DNA of 39,451 nucleotides from Streptomyces coryli (GCF_011044975.1 NZ_JAAKZV010000052.1:1-39451), one strand, 5' to 3'; counted from the first letter of the stretch, positions 16,080 to 24,498 are shown. Numbers and translations are program-made. Notes: generated by a model not told the origin, from the sequence alone.

Positions 16080-16988
16080 GTGACCACGTGCGCAACCGCC
16101 TCCCAGGCGCTTCACGAGCCGCTGGCCGGGACCGCCGCGACGGCGACGACCTGGCTGCTCATCGAGCAGCCGGGCCCGTGGGGCTCCAAGGCCCTGACCG
16201 AGAGCCACCTCGACCCGGCGGTCGGCCGCGCGCTGGAGTCGGCGGCGGACGGCACGGGGGTACGGGTCGCCCTGATCCGCCGCCCCGGGCGGCACGCGGA
16301 CTGCGGCCGCGCGATCCGCCGGCGGGTCTTCGCGGCCCATACGGCCCCGGGCGCCTCATGGGTCCGTACGACGGAGATCACGGACCCGGCCGAGCTGCTC
16401 GACCTGGACTTCGCGGCACTGGGCGCCGGCGCTCGCTTCGACGGCACCCCCGCCCCGGCCCCCCTCGCCCTCGTCTGCACCAACGGCAAACGCGACCGCT
16501 GCTGCGCCCTCCTCGGCCGCCCCCTCGCCGAGACCCTGGCCGCCCAGGCCACCTGCGACACGTGGGAAATCACCCACATCGGCGGCCACCGCTTCTCCCC
16601 CACCCTGCTGCTCCTCCCTTACGGCTACGCCTACGGCCGCATGACCCCGCACGCGGTGAAGGAGGCGACGGAGGCGCTCCGCGACGGCCGCGTGATCACG
16701 GAGAACAGCCGCGGCCGCTCCACCTGGGACCGCCCGGCCCAGGCGGCGGACCTCGCCCTGCGGGCGCATCTCGGCGAGTACGGCGCGGACGCGGTGACGG
16801 TCACGGAGGTCAGCGGCACGCACCCGGAGTGGACGATCCGGCTCCGCCACGCAGCAGCGACCTGGTCGGTAGCCGTCACCTCGGCCGCCCCGGCGGGAGC
16901 GACGGCCACACCGGCGTCGTGTGGGGCAACGCCTGTCCCCCAGGAGCGACTGACCGCGGCCCGGCCCCGCTGTGAACTGCGCCGCTGA
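16080..16988 (+). CDS. Sucrase/ferredoxin-like (Apd1-type) thioredoxin-fold iron-sulfur protein
   Basis: 302 residues from a GTG start. The C-terminal domain shows Cys133 and Cys142 in LVCTNGKRDRCCALLGRP (eight residues apart) and His166/His170 in HIGGHRF (H-x3-H). That is the ligand pattern described for yeast Apd1, where two Cys and two His hold a [2Fe-2S] cluster in a thioredoxin-like fold. An electron-transfer role in the cytoplasm is likely; the 'sucrase' label is historical. The GTG was chosen because conserved sequence starts after it. A TACGCT hexamer ends 6 bases upstream with no Shine-Dalgarno, so the message may be leaderless. It is divergent from the LacI gene and its stop overlaps the promoter of the next gene. 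Confidence 0.82.
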   Translation: MTTCATASQALHEPLAGTAATATTWLLIEQPGPWGSKALTESHLDPAVGRALESAADGTGVRVALIRRPGRHADCGRAIRRRVFAAHTAPGASWVRTTEITDPAELLDLDFAALGAGARFDGTPAPAPLALVCTNGKRDRCCALLGRPLAETLAAQATCDTWEITHIGGHRFSPTLLLLPYGYAYGRMTPHAVKEATEALRDGRVITENSRGRSTWDRPAQAADLALRAHLGEYGADAVTVTEVSGTHPEWTIRLRHAAATWSVAVTSAAPAGATATPASCGATPVPQERLTAARPRCELRR

Positions 16989-17013
16989 CAGATATGCCCG
17001 GATCGCGTACGGT
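16985..17013 (+). promoter_or_regulatory. Promoter of the histidine kinase gene (leaderless)
   Basis: CTGACA at 16985-16990 and TACGGT at 17008-17013 are separated by 17 bases, close to the HrdB-type consensus. The ATG follows 8 bases after the -10 hexamer, so the predicted transcript starts at or next to the start codon. The -35 box overlaps the stop codon of the upstream gene. Confidence 0.68.
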
Positions 17014-17021
17014 CCGTCCCC

Positions 17022-18677
17022 ATGCACACCCAGGAGCCGCGCGGCAGGCGCATACGCTTCGCCCGCCCCCGCCGCCTGGCGTCCCAGGTGCTCGCCGTCC
17101 AGCTCGCCCTCACCGCCGGCGTCACCCTCCTCGCCGCCGCCCTCTTCCTCGCCCCGCTCAGCAACAACCTCGACGACCAGGCCATGCGCCGCGCCCTCGC
17201 CATCGCGCAGACCACCGCCGCCGAGCCCGGCATGGCCGACCGCCTCCTCTCGTCAAAACCCACCCCTGACAACCCCGTCCAGCGCGAAGCGGACCGCATC
17301 CGCCGCGCCACCGGCGCCGAATACGTCGTGATCATGGACGAGCGCGGCGTCCGCTGGTCGCACACCGAGGCGCACCGCATCGGCAGCCACGTCTCCACCG
17401 ACCCGGAGCCCGCCCTCTCCGGCGCCGAGTGGATGGGCATCGACCACGGCACCCTCGGCCAGACCGCCCGCGGCAAGGTCCCGCTCCGCGACCAGAACGG
17501 CCGCGTGATCGGCGCGGTCTCCGTCGGCATCGCCTACGAGAGCGTCCGGGACCGCCTGGTCGGCGCGGTCCCCGGCATCCTGGCCTACGCCGGCGGCGCC
17601 CTCGCGGTAGGCGCGATCGTCGCCTACGCGCTCTCCCGCCGCCTCCAGCGCCGCACCCACGACCTGGCCTTCTCCGACATCTCCGCGCTCCTCGACGAGC
17701 GCGAGGCGATGCTGCACGGCATCCGCGAGGGCGTCATCGCCCTGGACAAGAACGCCCGCATCCGCCTGGTCAACGACGAGGCCCGCCGCCTCCTCGGCCT
17801 CACGGATACGGACGCGGCCGCCGTCACCGGCAAGCCTCTCGACGAAGCCCTCCCCCCGGGCCGTACGACCGACATCCTGGCCGGCCGCGTCACCGGCGAC
17901 GACCTCCTCGCCGTCAGCAACAGCCGCGTCCTCGTCCTCAACCGCATGCCCACCGACGACGGCGGCGCCGTCGCCACCCTCCGCGACCGCACCGAGCTGG
18001 AGCGCCTCGGCCGCGAGCTGGACTCCACCCGCGGCCTCATCGACGCCCTGCGCGCCCAGGACCACGAGCACGCCAACCGCATGCACACCCTCCTCGGCCT
18101 GCTCGAACTGGGCCTGACCGATGAGGCGGTGGACTACATAGCCGAGGCCGTCGGCGGCCACCGCGCCACCGCCGAGCAGGTCACCGGCCACATCCACGAC
18201 CCGCTCCTCGCCGCCCTCCTGGTCGGCAAGGCGACGGTCGCGGCGGAGCGCGGCGTGGAGCTCCACCTGGCCGGCAGCCTCCCGGACGAGGTCGTCGACC
18301 CGACCGGGCTGGTCACCATCGTCGGCAACCTCATCGACAACGCCCTCGACGCGGCCGTCGGCTCGCACGACCCCGAGATCGAGGTAGAGGTGGACGCGGA
18401 CGAAGGCGGCCGCGCCGTCCACCTCCGCATCGCCGACTCGGGCCCCGGCGTCCCGTACGACCAGCGCGACAAGATCTTCACCGAGGGCTACTCCACCAAG
18501 CGCCTCCCGCCCCACGGCGCCAAGCGCGGCATCGGCCTCCCCCTCGTCCGCCGCCTCGCCGAACGCCAGGGCGGCGAGGTCACGGTCGACGACCGCCCGG
18601 GCGGCGGCGCGGAGTTCACCGTCTACCTCCCGGAAGCCCTCCGCGAAGCGACACCGGCCCCCGCCCCGCAGCCCTAG
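17022..18677 (+). CDS. CitA/DcuS-type sensor histidine kinase, no response regulator nearby
   Basis: 551 residues. Membrane spans at about 22-44 and 183-203 flank an extracytoplasmic sensor of about 140 residues. A cytoplasmic PAS domain (about 225-325) follows. The phosphoacceptor is His348 in LRAQDHEHANRMHTLLGLLE, the DcuS/CitA form. ATP-binding boxes are visible: NLIDNALDA (436-444), DSGPGVP (472-478) and KRGIGLPLVRRL (from 501). Relatives sense C4-dicarboxylates or citrate and normally sit beside a CitB/DcuR-type regulator. The genes on both sides here are unrelated and no receiver-domain protein is encoded anywhere in the window. The gene has its own promoter and no Shine-Dalgarno. It converges on the SGNH gene with a 6-base gap. 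Confidence 0.93.
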   Translation: MHTQEPRGRRIRFARPRRLASQVLAVQLALTAGVTLLAAALFLAPLSNNLDDQAMRRALAIAQTTAAEPGMADRLLSSKPTPDNPVQREADRIRRATGAEYVVIMDERGVRWSHTEAHRIGSHVSTDPEPALSGAEWMGIDHGTLGQTARGKVPLRDQNGRVIGAVSVGIAYESVRDRLVGAVPGILAYAGGALAVGAIVAYALSRRLQRRTHDLAFSDISALLDEREAMLHGIREGVIALDKNARIRLVNDEARRLLGLTDTDAAAVTGKPLDEALPPGRTTDILAGRVTGDDLLAVSNSRVLVLNRMPTDDGGAVATLRDRTELERLGRELDSTRGLIDALRAQDHEHANRMHTLLGLLELGLTDEAVDYIAEAVGGHRATAEQVTGHIHDPLLAALLVGKATVAAERGVELHLAGSLPDEVVDPTGLVTIVGNLIDNALDAAVGSHDPEIEVEVDADEGGRAVHLRIADSGPGVPYDQRDKIFTEGYSTKRLPPHGAKRGIGLPLVRRLAERQGGEVTVDDRPGGGAEFTVYLPEALREATPAPAPQP

Positions 18678-18683
18678 CGCGCC

Positions 18684-19598
18684 TCAGCGCCCGCGCCCCG
18701 TCCTCCCCAGCTTCGCCAGCACCGCCACCGCCATCTTCTCCTCACCCGTGGCATTGGGGTGGAACGGCGCCGCCGGATTCGCCGGCACCATCGGCTCGAC
18801 CCACCGCTCCGCCGGCGGCTTGCACACGTCGTGGCCGATGCTCGGCGTGTACGTGTCCGCGAACTTGGCGCGGTTCACCCCGGCGACCGCCCGCAGCATC
18901 GAGTTCAGCCGCTTGCCCGTATCGCGCAGATACGGCACGTCGCCGTCCGCCATCTGCACGTCCGGGCGGCAGCCGACGCCGCTGTCCGGGACGATCACCG
19001 GATAGCCGACCACCACCACCCGGGCCCGCGGCGCCCGGTCGTGGATCGCGTCGAGCACCTTGTCGACCTTGAAGAAGGCCTCGCGGATGCGCTTGGACAG
19101 CTCGTCCTTGCCGCTCGCCTTGTAGTGCTTCTCGCACGGGTTCCCGGTCGGATCGGCGCCGGCGAGGGTCGTACAGGTGCCGATGATCTCGCCGAAGCCG
19201 ATGTCGTTGCCGCTGATACCGACCGTCACCAGCGTGGTGTCCCGGCTCAGCGCGTCCAGTTGCGGCGGGTTGGTGCCCTGCGCCTGCCACATCTCCTTGG
19301 TGGTGGCGCCGCCGCAGCTGACGTCCTTGAAGGACGCCACCCGGTGCCGCAGCGCGACATGCGTCGGGTAATTGTGGTCGGAGCGGGCGCAGTTGGCGTC
19401 CAGCTGCCTCGGGATGCCGGGGCCCGAGGTGTACGAGTCGCCGAGCGCGACGTAGCGCTCGCCGTGCTTCGGCGTGGCCTGCGCCGGCGCGCCCCCCGCG
19501 CCCAGTACGAGTGCCGCCGCCCCGGTCGCGGCGGTGGCCACCGCCACCCTGCGTCTCCTGCCGGCAGCACCCTTGGTCGTACGCGCGTCTGCGCCCAT
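18684..19598 (-). CDS. Secreted SGNH/GDSL esterase or lipase
   Basis: 304 residues. A basic N-terminus (GRRRRVAV) and an alanine-rich hydrophobic stretch ending at AQA near residue 41 form a signal peptide. Catalytic blocks: Ser55 in GDSYTSG, Gly97 in SCGGAT, Asn131 in GISGNDIGF and His280 in PFHPNATG. Position -3 from that histidine is Ala rather than Asp, as I recall for streptomycete enzymes with a Ser-His dyad. Cysteines at 70/95, 142/155 and 210/259 could form three disulfides. The ATG at 19598 has GGAGG 6 bases upstream; a longer reading to 19673 lacks support. It would hydrolyse ester bonds of lipids outside the cell. It appears independent of the neighbouring operon. Confidence 0.9.
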   Translation of the reverse strand: MGADARTTKGAAGRRRRVAVATAATGAAALVLGAGGAPAQATPKHGERYVALGDSYTSGPGIPRQLDANCARSDHNYPTHVALRHRVASFKDVSCGGATTKEMWQAQGTNPPQLDALSRDTTLVTVGISGNDIGFGEIIGTCTTLAGADPTGNPCEKHYKASGKDELSKRIREAFFKVDKVLDAIHDRAPRARVVVVGYPVIVPDSGVGCRPDVQMADGDVPYLRDTGKRLNSMLRAVAGVNRAKFADTYTPSIGHDVCKPPAERWVEPMVPANPAAPFHPNATGEEKMAVAVLAKLGRTGRGR

Positions 19599-19669
19599 CC
19601 CTGCCTCCACTCCCGTGACTTCCGCGTCACTTACCGGGAAGTAACAGTCCTGGCAGGGGTCGACACGTG

Positions 19670-20551
19670 TCAATGCCCGCGCACGAAGTCCGCCATCGCG
19701 CTCAGATCACGGTCCGCGTATCCCGCCTCCCCCGCCGCCCTGACCTGCCGGAGGTTGAAGGCGGCCTGCTCCATCGGCACCCCGGCCCGCTCGGCCCGGT
19801 CCAGGATCAGCTCCAGGTCCTTGGCGACCAGGCCGAGCGTGAAGCCGACGGCCGCGTCCTCGGGGTGCACGAACGCGGCCCGCTTGTAGTGCACGAAGGG
19901 CGCACCGGCCGCGCTCGCCGCGAAGACGTCGTACGCCATCTCGCGTGCCACCCCCGAGCGTTCCGCGAGCACCAGCGCCTCGGACAGCGCCAGATTCAGG
20001 CCGTGCACCACGGAGTTGAGCGCCAGCTTCATCACCGCGCCCGCCCCGCTGCCGCCGACATGGATGACGCGGGCGGCGAGGATGTTCAGCACCGGACGGG
20101 CACGCTCCAGCGCCTCGGCGGGGCCGCCCGCCATCACGATCAGCTCGCCGTGCTCGGCGAAGGCCACGCTGCCCGAGACGGGTGTGTCGAGCAGCACGGC
20201 GCCCTGCTTCTCGGCAAGTGCGGCTAGCGCCGCCACCGTTTCCGGGGCGATGGTCGAGGTCTCCAGGACGACGCTGCCGGGCCGCAGCCCGACGGCGATG
20301 CCGTCGGCGCCGCCGTACGTCCCGGCGGCCGCGGCGTCGTCGGCGAGCGAGACCACGACGACATCCGCGGCCGCGGCGGCCTCCCGCGCCGTAGCGACGA
20401 CGACCGCGCCGGTACGGGCCGCCAGCTCCTCCGCCGTGGCCCGCGTCCGGTTGTACACGGTCACCGCGATCCCGGCCTCGCGCAGCCGCCCCGCCATGGC
20501 GGCGCCCATCCGCCCGGTGCCGACGACGGCGATGCGTCCGACGCCGCTCAC
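19670..20551 (-). CDS. NAD(P)-dependent 3-hydroxyisobutyrate-dehydrogenase-like enzyme
   Basis: 293 residues. The Rossmann motif is VVGTGRMGAAMAGRL (residues 10-23); Arg35 in YNRT suggests NADP. The substrate motif DTPVSGS is at 122-128 and the catalytic lysine is Lys175 in GAVMKLALNS. The family (also tartronate semialdehyde and imine reductases) reduces beta-keto or semialdehyde acids, or oxidises the hydroxy acids. It begins with GTG overlapping the stop of the SDR gene and is the last gene of the ten-gene cluster. The natural substrate is not deducible; the cluster suggests a hydroxy-acid or semialdehyde intermediate. Confidence 0.88.
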   Translation of the reverse strand: MSGVGRIAVVGTGRMGAAMAGRLREAGIAVTVYNRTRATAEELAARTGAVVVATAREAAAAADVVVVSLADDAAAAGTYGGADGIAVGLRPGSVVLETSTIAPETVAALAALAEKQGAVLLDTPVSGSVAFAEHGELIVMAGGPAEALERARPVLNILAARVIHVGGSGAGAVMKLALNSVVHGLNLALSEALVLAERSGVAREMAYDVFAASAAGAPFVHYKRAAFVHPEDAAVGFTLGLVAKDLELILDRAERAGVPMEQAAFNLRQVRAAGEAGYADRDLSAMADFVRGH

Positions 20552-21249
20552 CGCAGCAGCCAGCCGCCGTCGACCGGCAGGCCGACCCCGTTGACCGCGC
20601 CGTTGCGCAGCAGGAAGTCCACCGCGTCGACCACGTCGGCCATCCCGGCCAGCCGGCCCGTCGGCGTACGGGAGCGGATGCCCTCAAGCGCCGCGGGCGG
20701 CTTGTCGCGCCAGTACGGGCTGTCGCCGACGATGCCGGGGTGGACGGCGTTGACCCGGACCGGGGCGAGCTCGGCGGCGAGGGTGCGCACCATGCCGTCG
20801 ACGCCGGCGTTGACCGTCGTCACCGTGGTCGAGCCGGGGTACGGGCGGGCTCTGGCCTGGCCGCCGAAGAGCACGACCGCCGCGTCCGCGCCGAGCCGGG
20901 GGCGCAGCGCGTGCACGACCTCCGTGTAGCCGACCAACTTGAGCGTGACCAGCGCCAGCGCCGCCTCGATGTCGTACTCCGCCACCGAGTTCTCGTCCCG
21001 GCTGATGGCGGCCAGCACCAGCGCGTCCACCCGCTGGATGCCCTCCAGCGCCGCGGCGATCTCCCGCGGCCGCGCCAGGTCGAGGGCCAGCCCCCGGGCA
21101 CCGCACTCCTTCGCCACCGTGGCCGCGCGGTGCGCGTCGCGGCCGGTGAGCACCACGTCGTCGCCCACGGTCGCGTACCGGCGGGCGATCTCCCGGCCGA
21201 TGCCGGCGGTGCCGCCGACGACGACCACGCTCCTTGCCGTTCCCGTCAT
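20548..21249 (-). CDS. SDR-fold protein lacking the catalytic Ser-Tyr-Lys
   Basis: 233 residues. The N-terminal nucleotide-binding motif is intact (GGTAGIGREIARRY, residues 12-25), and the C-terminal half aligns well with classical short-chain dehydrogenases (GMVRTLAAELAPVRVNAVHPG). The catalytic positions do not: the Tyr and Lys of the YxxxK motif fall at Val143 and Asn147 in TVTTVNAGVDG, the serine region reads VVLFGGQ, and the NNAG loop reads LVLAAIS. It may be a non-redox binding or regulatory protein, or use other residues. The ATG at 21249 overlaps the bicupin stop (ATGA) and the stop overlaps the next gene. Confidence 0.86.
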   Translation of the reverse strand: MTGTARSVVVVGGTAGIGREIARRYATVGDDVVLTGRDAHRAATVAKECGARGLALDLARPREIAAALEGIQRVDALVLAAISRDENSVAEYDIEAALALVTLKLVGYTEVVHALRPRLGADAAVVLFGGQARARPYPGSTTVTTVNAGVDGMVRTLAAELAPVRVNAVHPGIVGDSPYWRDKPPAALEGIRSRTPTGRLAGMADVVDAVDFLLRNGAVNGVGLPVDGGWLLR

Positions 21250-22127
21250 CGCTTCTCCTCCAGCCGCTGCCTCAGGTAGTCCCAGTCGCGCGCGAACCGG
21301 TACGAGTGCCGCGACGGCGGCTGCGGCGCCTGTGTCTCCAGCCATCGCACGGGCCCCGTACCGGCATTGGCGAAGGAATGCACGCAGCCCGCCCCCGCCC
21401 ACGCGAGGTCGCCCGGGCCGAGGCGGTGCCGCGTCCCGTCGAACTCGGCGTCCACGCTGCCCTCGAGGATCAGATACGTCTCCTCGAAGGGATGGTCGTG
21501 CGCCCCGGCGGCGCCGTCCGGCTCGTACTGGACCATGAACATCGTCGAGGCCACCGCGCCCAGATCGCCGTCGACCATCATCTTCACGGTGATCCCGCTG
21601 TAGACGAGCAGCGCGGTGCGCATGCTCGCCGAGACCGCGAGCAGGTCCTGGCGCTGCTTGCCCGGGTCCATGTGCGCGGGCTCGAAGTGGCCGAAAGCGC
21701 GCGTGCGCGGGTCGCGTACGTCCACCGGCCGCGGCTCCCGCGCGGGCAGTTCGGGCACCGCCTCCGTATCGTGCCCGTACCGCGCCCGGGGCACCGGTGC
21801 GAGCATGTCGGCCCAGCGGGCGGGGCCCTCGCCCGTACCCCGCCAGGCATGCGGCACGCCGACGGGCAGCAGGCCGTAGTCGCCCGGCCGCAGCAGCCAC
21901 GAGCCCTCGGGGGTGTCCAGCGCGACGGCGCCGGACAGCACGAAGAACGACTCCTCGTACGCGTGCACATGCGCCCCCACCGCGCCGTCCGCCGCCAGCT
22001 CGCAGACGCCGAAGCCGGTGTGCACCGCGCCGTCGCGCTCGCCGACCGCCGCCCAGCGGGAGAGGCCCGGCTGCCCGGTGGCGGCGAACTCCGCGTCCGC
22101 CGCCCGCCGTACCAGATGCGCACTCAC
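21246..22127 (-). CDS. Bicupin metalloprotein, probable enzyme
   Basis: 293 residues with two cupin barrels. Each keeps a full set of metal ligands: His53, His55, Glu59 and His93 in the first (GAHVHAYEESFFVLSG ... PVGVPHAW), and His210, His212, Glu216 and His250 in the second (AHDHPFEETYLILEG ... GAGCVHSF). Bicupins include gentisate dioxygenases, oxalate decarboxylase and (S)-ureidoglycine aminohydrolase. The sequence alone does not choose among them, but two intact sites argue for an enzyme rather than a sensor. The GTG at 22127 overlaps the amidohydrolase stop with no Shine-Dalgarno, so translation is probably coupled. Context points to a step acting on the amidohydrolase product. Confidence 0.85.
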   Translation of the reverse strand: MSAHLVRRAADAEFAATGQPGLSRWAAVGERDGAVHTGFGVCELAADGAVGAHVHAYEESFFVLSGAVALDTPEGSWLLRPGDYGLLPVGVPHAWRGTGEGPARWADMLAPVPRARYGHDTEAVPELPAREPRPVDVRDPRTRAFGHFEPAHMDPGKQRQDLLAVSASMRTALLVYSGITVKMMVDGDLGAVASTMFMVQYEPDGAAGAHDHPFEETYLILEGSVDAEFDGTRHRLGPGDLAWAGAGCVHSFANAGTGPVRWLETQAPQPPSRHSYRFARDWDYLRQRLEEKR

Positions 22128-23488
22128 TGCCGCGGCGCCCGGGACGCGACCGCGGCCAGCAACCGGTCGCGGGACTCCTCGACCAGCCGCCGGGCGCGGG
22201 CGGTGTCGGCGAGCAGCCGGCCGTCCCGCTTCTTGACCTCGCCGGCTACGAGGACGGTGTCGACGTTCGACACGTCGGCGCTCAACGTCACCGCGGCCAC
22301 CGGGTCGTGCACGGGCGCCACGTTGAGCGCGGTCGCGTCGATGGCGACGACATCGGCCTGCTTGCCGGGGGTGAGCGAGCCGGTACGGTCCCCGAGCCCG
22401 GCGACGTGCGCGCCGTCGAGGGTGGCGAGCCGCAGCATCCGGCGGGCGGTGAGCATCGTGTCCGGGATGGGGGTGTCGGCCTGCCAGCACTCGGCGTTGA
22501 CCCGGGCGCGCTCGGCGCCGAAGGCGGAGCGGATCTGGGTGAACATATCGCCCGGCGCGGTGGTGACCACGTCGATGCTGAGCGACGGCCGCAGGCCGTA
22601 TTCGATGGCCTTCATCACCGGCGGCCAGCCATGGCCCATCTGGGTCTCGACCTGCGGCGCCACGGAGATGGTGCCGCCGCTGTCGGCGACCATCCGCCAC
22701 TCCTCGTCGCTGAGATAGCAGCTGTGCACGTACGTGGTCGGCGGGGTGTCAGGACCCAGCAACCCGAGGTCGTGCAGCTGCTTCACCATGCCGAAGCGGC
22801 CGGCGACCCGGCCCATCGCGACGTGCACGGTGATCGGGAGGTCCAGCTCGCGGGCGAGCCGCCATTCGCTGATCACCACGTCGCTGATGCAGAAGCCGGG
22901 CCCGCGGGTGGCGAGGCCCATGGTGAGCAGCCCGTCGTCCGAGGAGAAGTACGCCGCGCGGACTCGGCGCACATCGTCCGCCGGAATCGCGATCTTGCTG
23001 TCGTACCAGTAGTCGGCCAGCGAGGTGTTGGCGCTGCCGTACGCGTACTGGGCGCGGATGCCCGTCTCCCGCAGCGCCTGCAGGGCGGCGTCGGGGTGCT
23101 CGGGCGTGTTGTTGATGTGCGACCAGTCGACGAGCGTGGTGATGCCGGCGTTCAGGCACTCCAGGGAGCCGGCGAGGTTGCCCGCGTACACGTCCTCCGG
23201 CCGGTAGACGGGCGCGAAGGTGTCGAGGACCTCGGTGAAGTAGTCGTCGAGGGTGGCGTCCGGCGCGCAGCCGCGGATGGACGCCTCCCAGGTGTGGCGG
23301 TGGGTGTCCACGAAGCCGGGGATGACGATGCGCCCGGTCATGTCGAGCACCTCGGCGTCGGCGGAGATCTCCCGGTCGACCGCCGCGATCTTCCCGTTCT
23401 CGATCAGGACGTCCCCCTGGGCCAGGTCCCCGAGCTCCGGGTCCATGGTGAGCACCTGGCCTCCGCGCAGCAGCTTGCGCTCGCTCAT
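22124..23488 (-). CDS. Amidohydrolase-superfamily protein, TrzN/AtzA-like
   Basis: 454 residues. Metal ligands of the superfamily are visible: His63 and His65 in DTHRHTW, His222 in VHVAMG, His255 in VHSCYLS and Asp306 in SIDVVTT. The nearest groups are triazine hydrolases and purine or cytosine deaminases. In most of these the third histidine is followed three residues later by a glutamate (HxxE) that handles the substrate proton; here that position is Met225. The substrate may therefore lack an amidine. The ATG at 23488 has AGGAGG and GAAGG upstream. It lies 29 bases after the E1-beta stop, the largest gap inside the catabolic block. Confidence 0.88.
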   Translation of the reverse strand: MSERKLLRGGQVLTMDPELGDLAQGDVLIENGKIAAVDREISADAEVLDMTGRIVIPGFVDTHRHTWEASIRGCAPDATLDDYFTEVLDTFAPVYRPEDVYAGNLAGSLECLNAGITTLVDWSHINNTPEHPDAALQALRETGIRAQYAYGSANTSLADYWYDSKIAIPADDVRRVRAAYFSSDDGLLTMGLATRGPGFCISDVVISEWRLARELDLPITVHVAMGRVAGRFGMVKQLHDLGLLGPDTPPTTYVHSCYLSDEEWRMVADSGGTISVAPQVETQMGHGWPPVMKAIEYGLRPSLSIDVVTTAPGDMFTQIRSAFGAERARVNAECWQADTPIPDTMLTARRMLRLATLDGAHVAGLGDRTGSLTPGKQADVVAIDATALNVAPVHDPVAAVTLSADVSNVDTVLVAGEVKKRDGRLLADTARARRLVEESRDRLLAAVASRAPRQ

Positions 23489-23517
23489 CGCCGTGCCGCC
23501 TTCCTCCTGTGGGGTGT

Positions 23518-24498
23518 TCAGTAGTGGGCCAGGCCGCGGACCGCGGCCACGACCTTGTCGACCGTCGGGATGACCTCGTCCTCCAGCGCGTCGGCGAAGG
23601 GCAGCGGGACGCACTCGCCGGCCACCCGGCGTACCGGCGCGTCCAGCAGGCCGAAGCCCTCGTCGGCGACGATCGATACGAGCGTGCCGCCCCAGCCGCC
23701 CTGGTACGGGTTCTCCTCCACGGTCAGCAGCCGCGAGGTCTTCCGCAGTGACGCGAGCACCGTCGCCATATCGAGCGGCACCAGGCAGCGCAGGTCGATC
23801 ACTTCGGCCGAGATGCCTTCCGCGGCGAGCCGCTCGGCCGCGGACAGCGCGACGGGCACCATCGAGGCCAGCGCGACCAGCGTGACGTCGGCCCCTTCCC
23901 GTACGACCGCGGCCCGGCCCAGCTCGACGACGTGCCCGTCGGGCGGCACTTCGCCCTTGACGGCCAGCAGCGCCTTGTGCTCGAAGAGCACCACGGGATC
24001 GTCGCTGCGGATCGACGCGGCCATCAGGCCGATCATGTCCGCGGGGGTGGCGGGGGCCGCGATTTTCAGTCCGGGGACGGTGAGCGCCCAGTTCTCCGTG
24101 GCCTGCGAGTGCTGGGCGCCGAAGCCGAGGCCCCCGCCGTTGGCGGTCCGCACCACCAGCGGCACGGTGACCTGGCCGGCCGTCATGTAGCGGACCTTGG
24201 GGATTTCATTGGCGAGGTAGTCCCAGCAGCAGGCCAGGAAGTCGGAGAACATGATCTCCGCGACCGGTCGCAGCCCGGTCATCGCGGCGCCCATCGCCGC
24301 CCCGGCGATGGCCTGTTCGGAGATCGGCGTATCCCACACCCGCTCCGGGCCGAACTCCTTGAACAGCCCCGCGGTGGTCTTGAACACCCCGCCCGCCGCG
24401 CCGATGTCCTCGCCCAGGCACACCACCGCGGGATCGCGGCGCATCTCGCGCGCGATGCCCTCGGCGACCGCCTCCCGGTAGGTGATCACGTCCGCCAC
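23518..24498 (-). CDS. 2-oxoacid dehydrogenase E1 component, beta subunit
   Basis: 326 residues of the transketolase-like E1-beta family: ITYREAVAEGIAREM, VCLGEDIGAAGGVFK, DTPISEQAIAGAAMG and the C-terminal LLTVEENPYQGGWG are all typical, with Glu30 in the position that activates thiamine diphosphate. The GTG at 24498 is preceded by GGAGG at 6 bases and overlaps the alpha-subunit stop by 13 bases; a GTG at 24489 is possible. E1 decarboxylates a 2-oxo acid and passes the acyl group to a lipoyl E2. No E2 or E3 is encoded in the window, so a shared E2 must serve it, or it works without one. Confidence 0.92.
   Translation of the reverse strand: MADVITYREAVAEGIAREMRRDPAVVCLGEDIGAAGGVFKTTAGLFKEFGPERVWDTPISEQAIAGAAMGAAMTGLRPVAEIMFSDFLACCWDYLANEIPKVRYMTAGQVTVPLVVRTANGGGLGFGAQHSQATENWALTVPGLKIAAPATPADMIGLMAASIRSDDPVVLFEHKALLAVKGEVPPDGHVVELGRAAVVREGADVTLVALASMVPVALSAAERLAAEGISAEVIDLRCLVPLDMATVLASLRKTSRLLTVEENPYQGGWGGTLVSIVADEGFGLLDAPVRRVAGECVPLPFADALEDEVIPTVDKVVAAVRGLAHY

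Noticed and set aside
19615-19630. Short inverted repeat GTGAC-N6-GTCAC before the SGNH gene
   Set aside because: Arms of 5 bp in GC-rich DNA are expected by chance, and no promoter could be linked to it.
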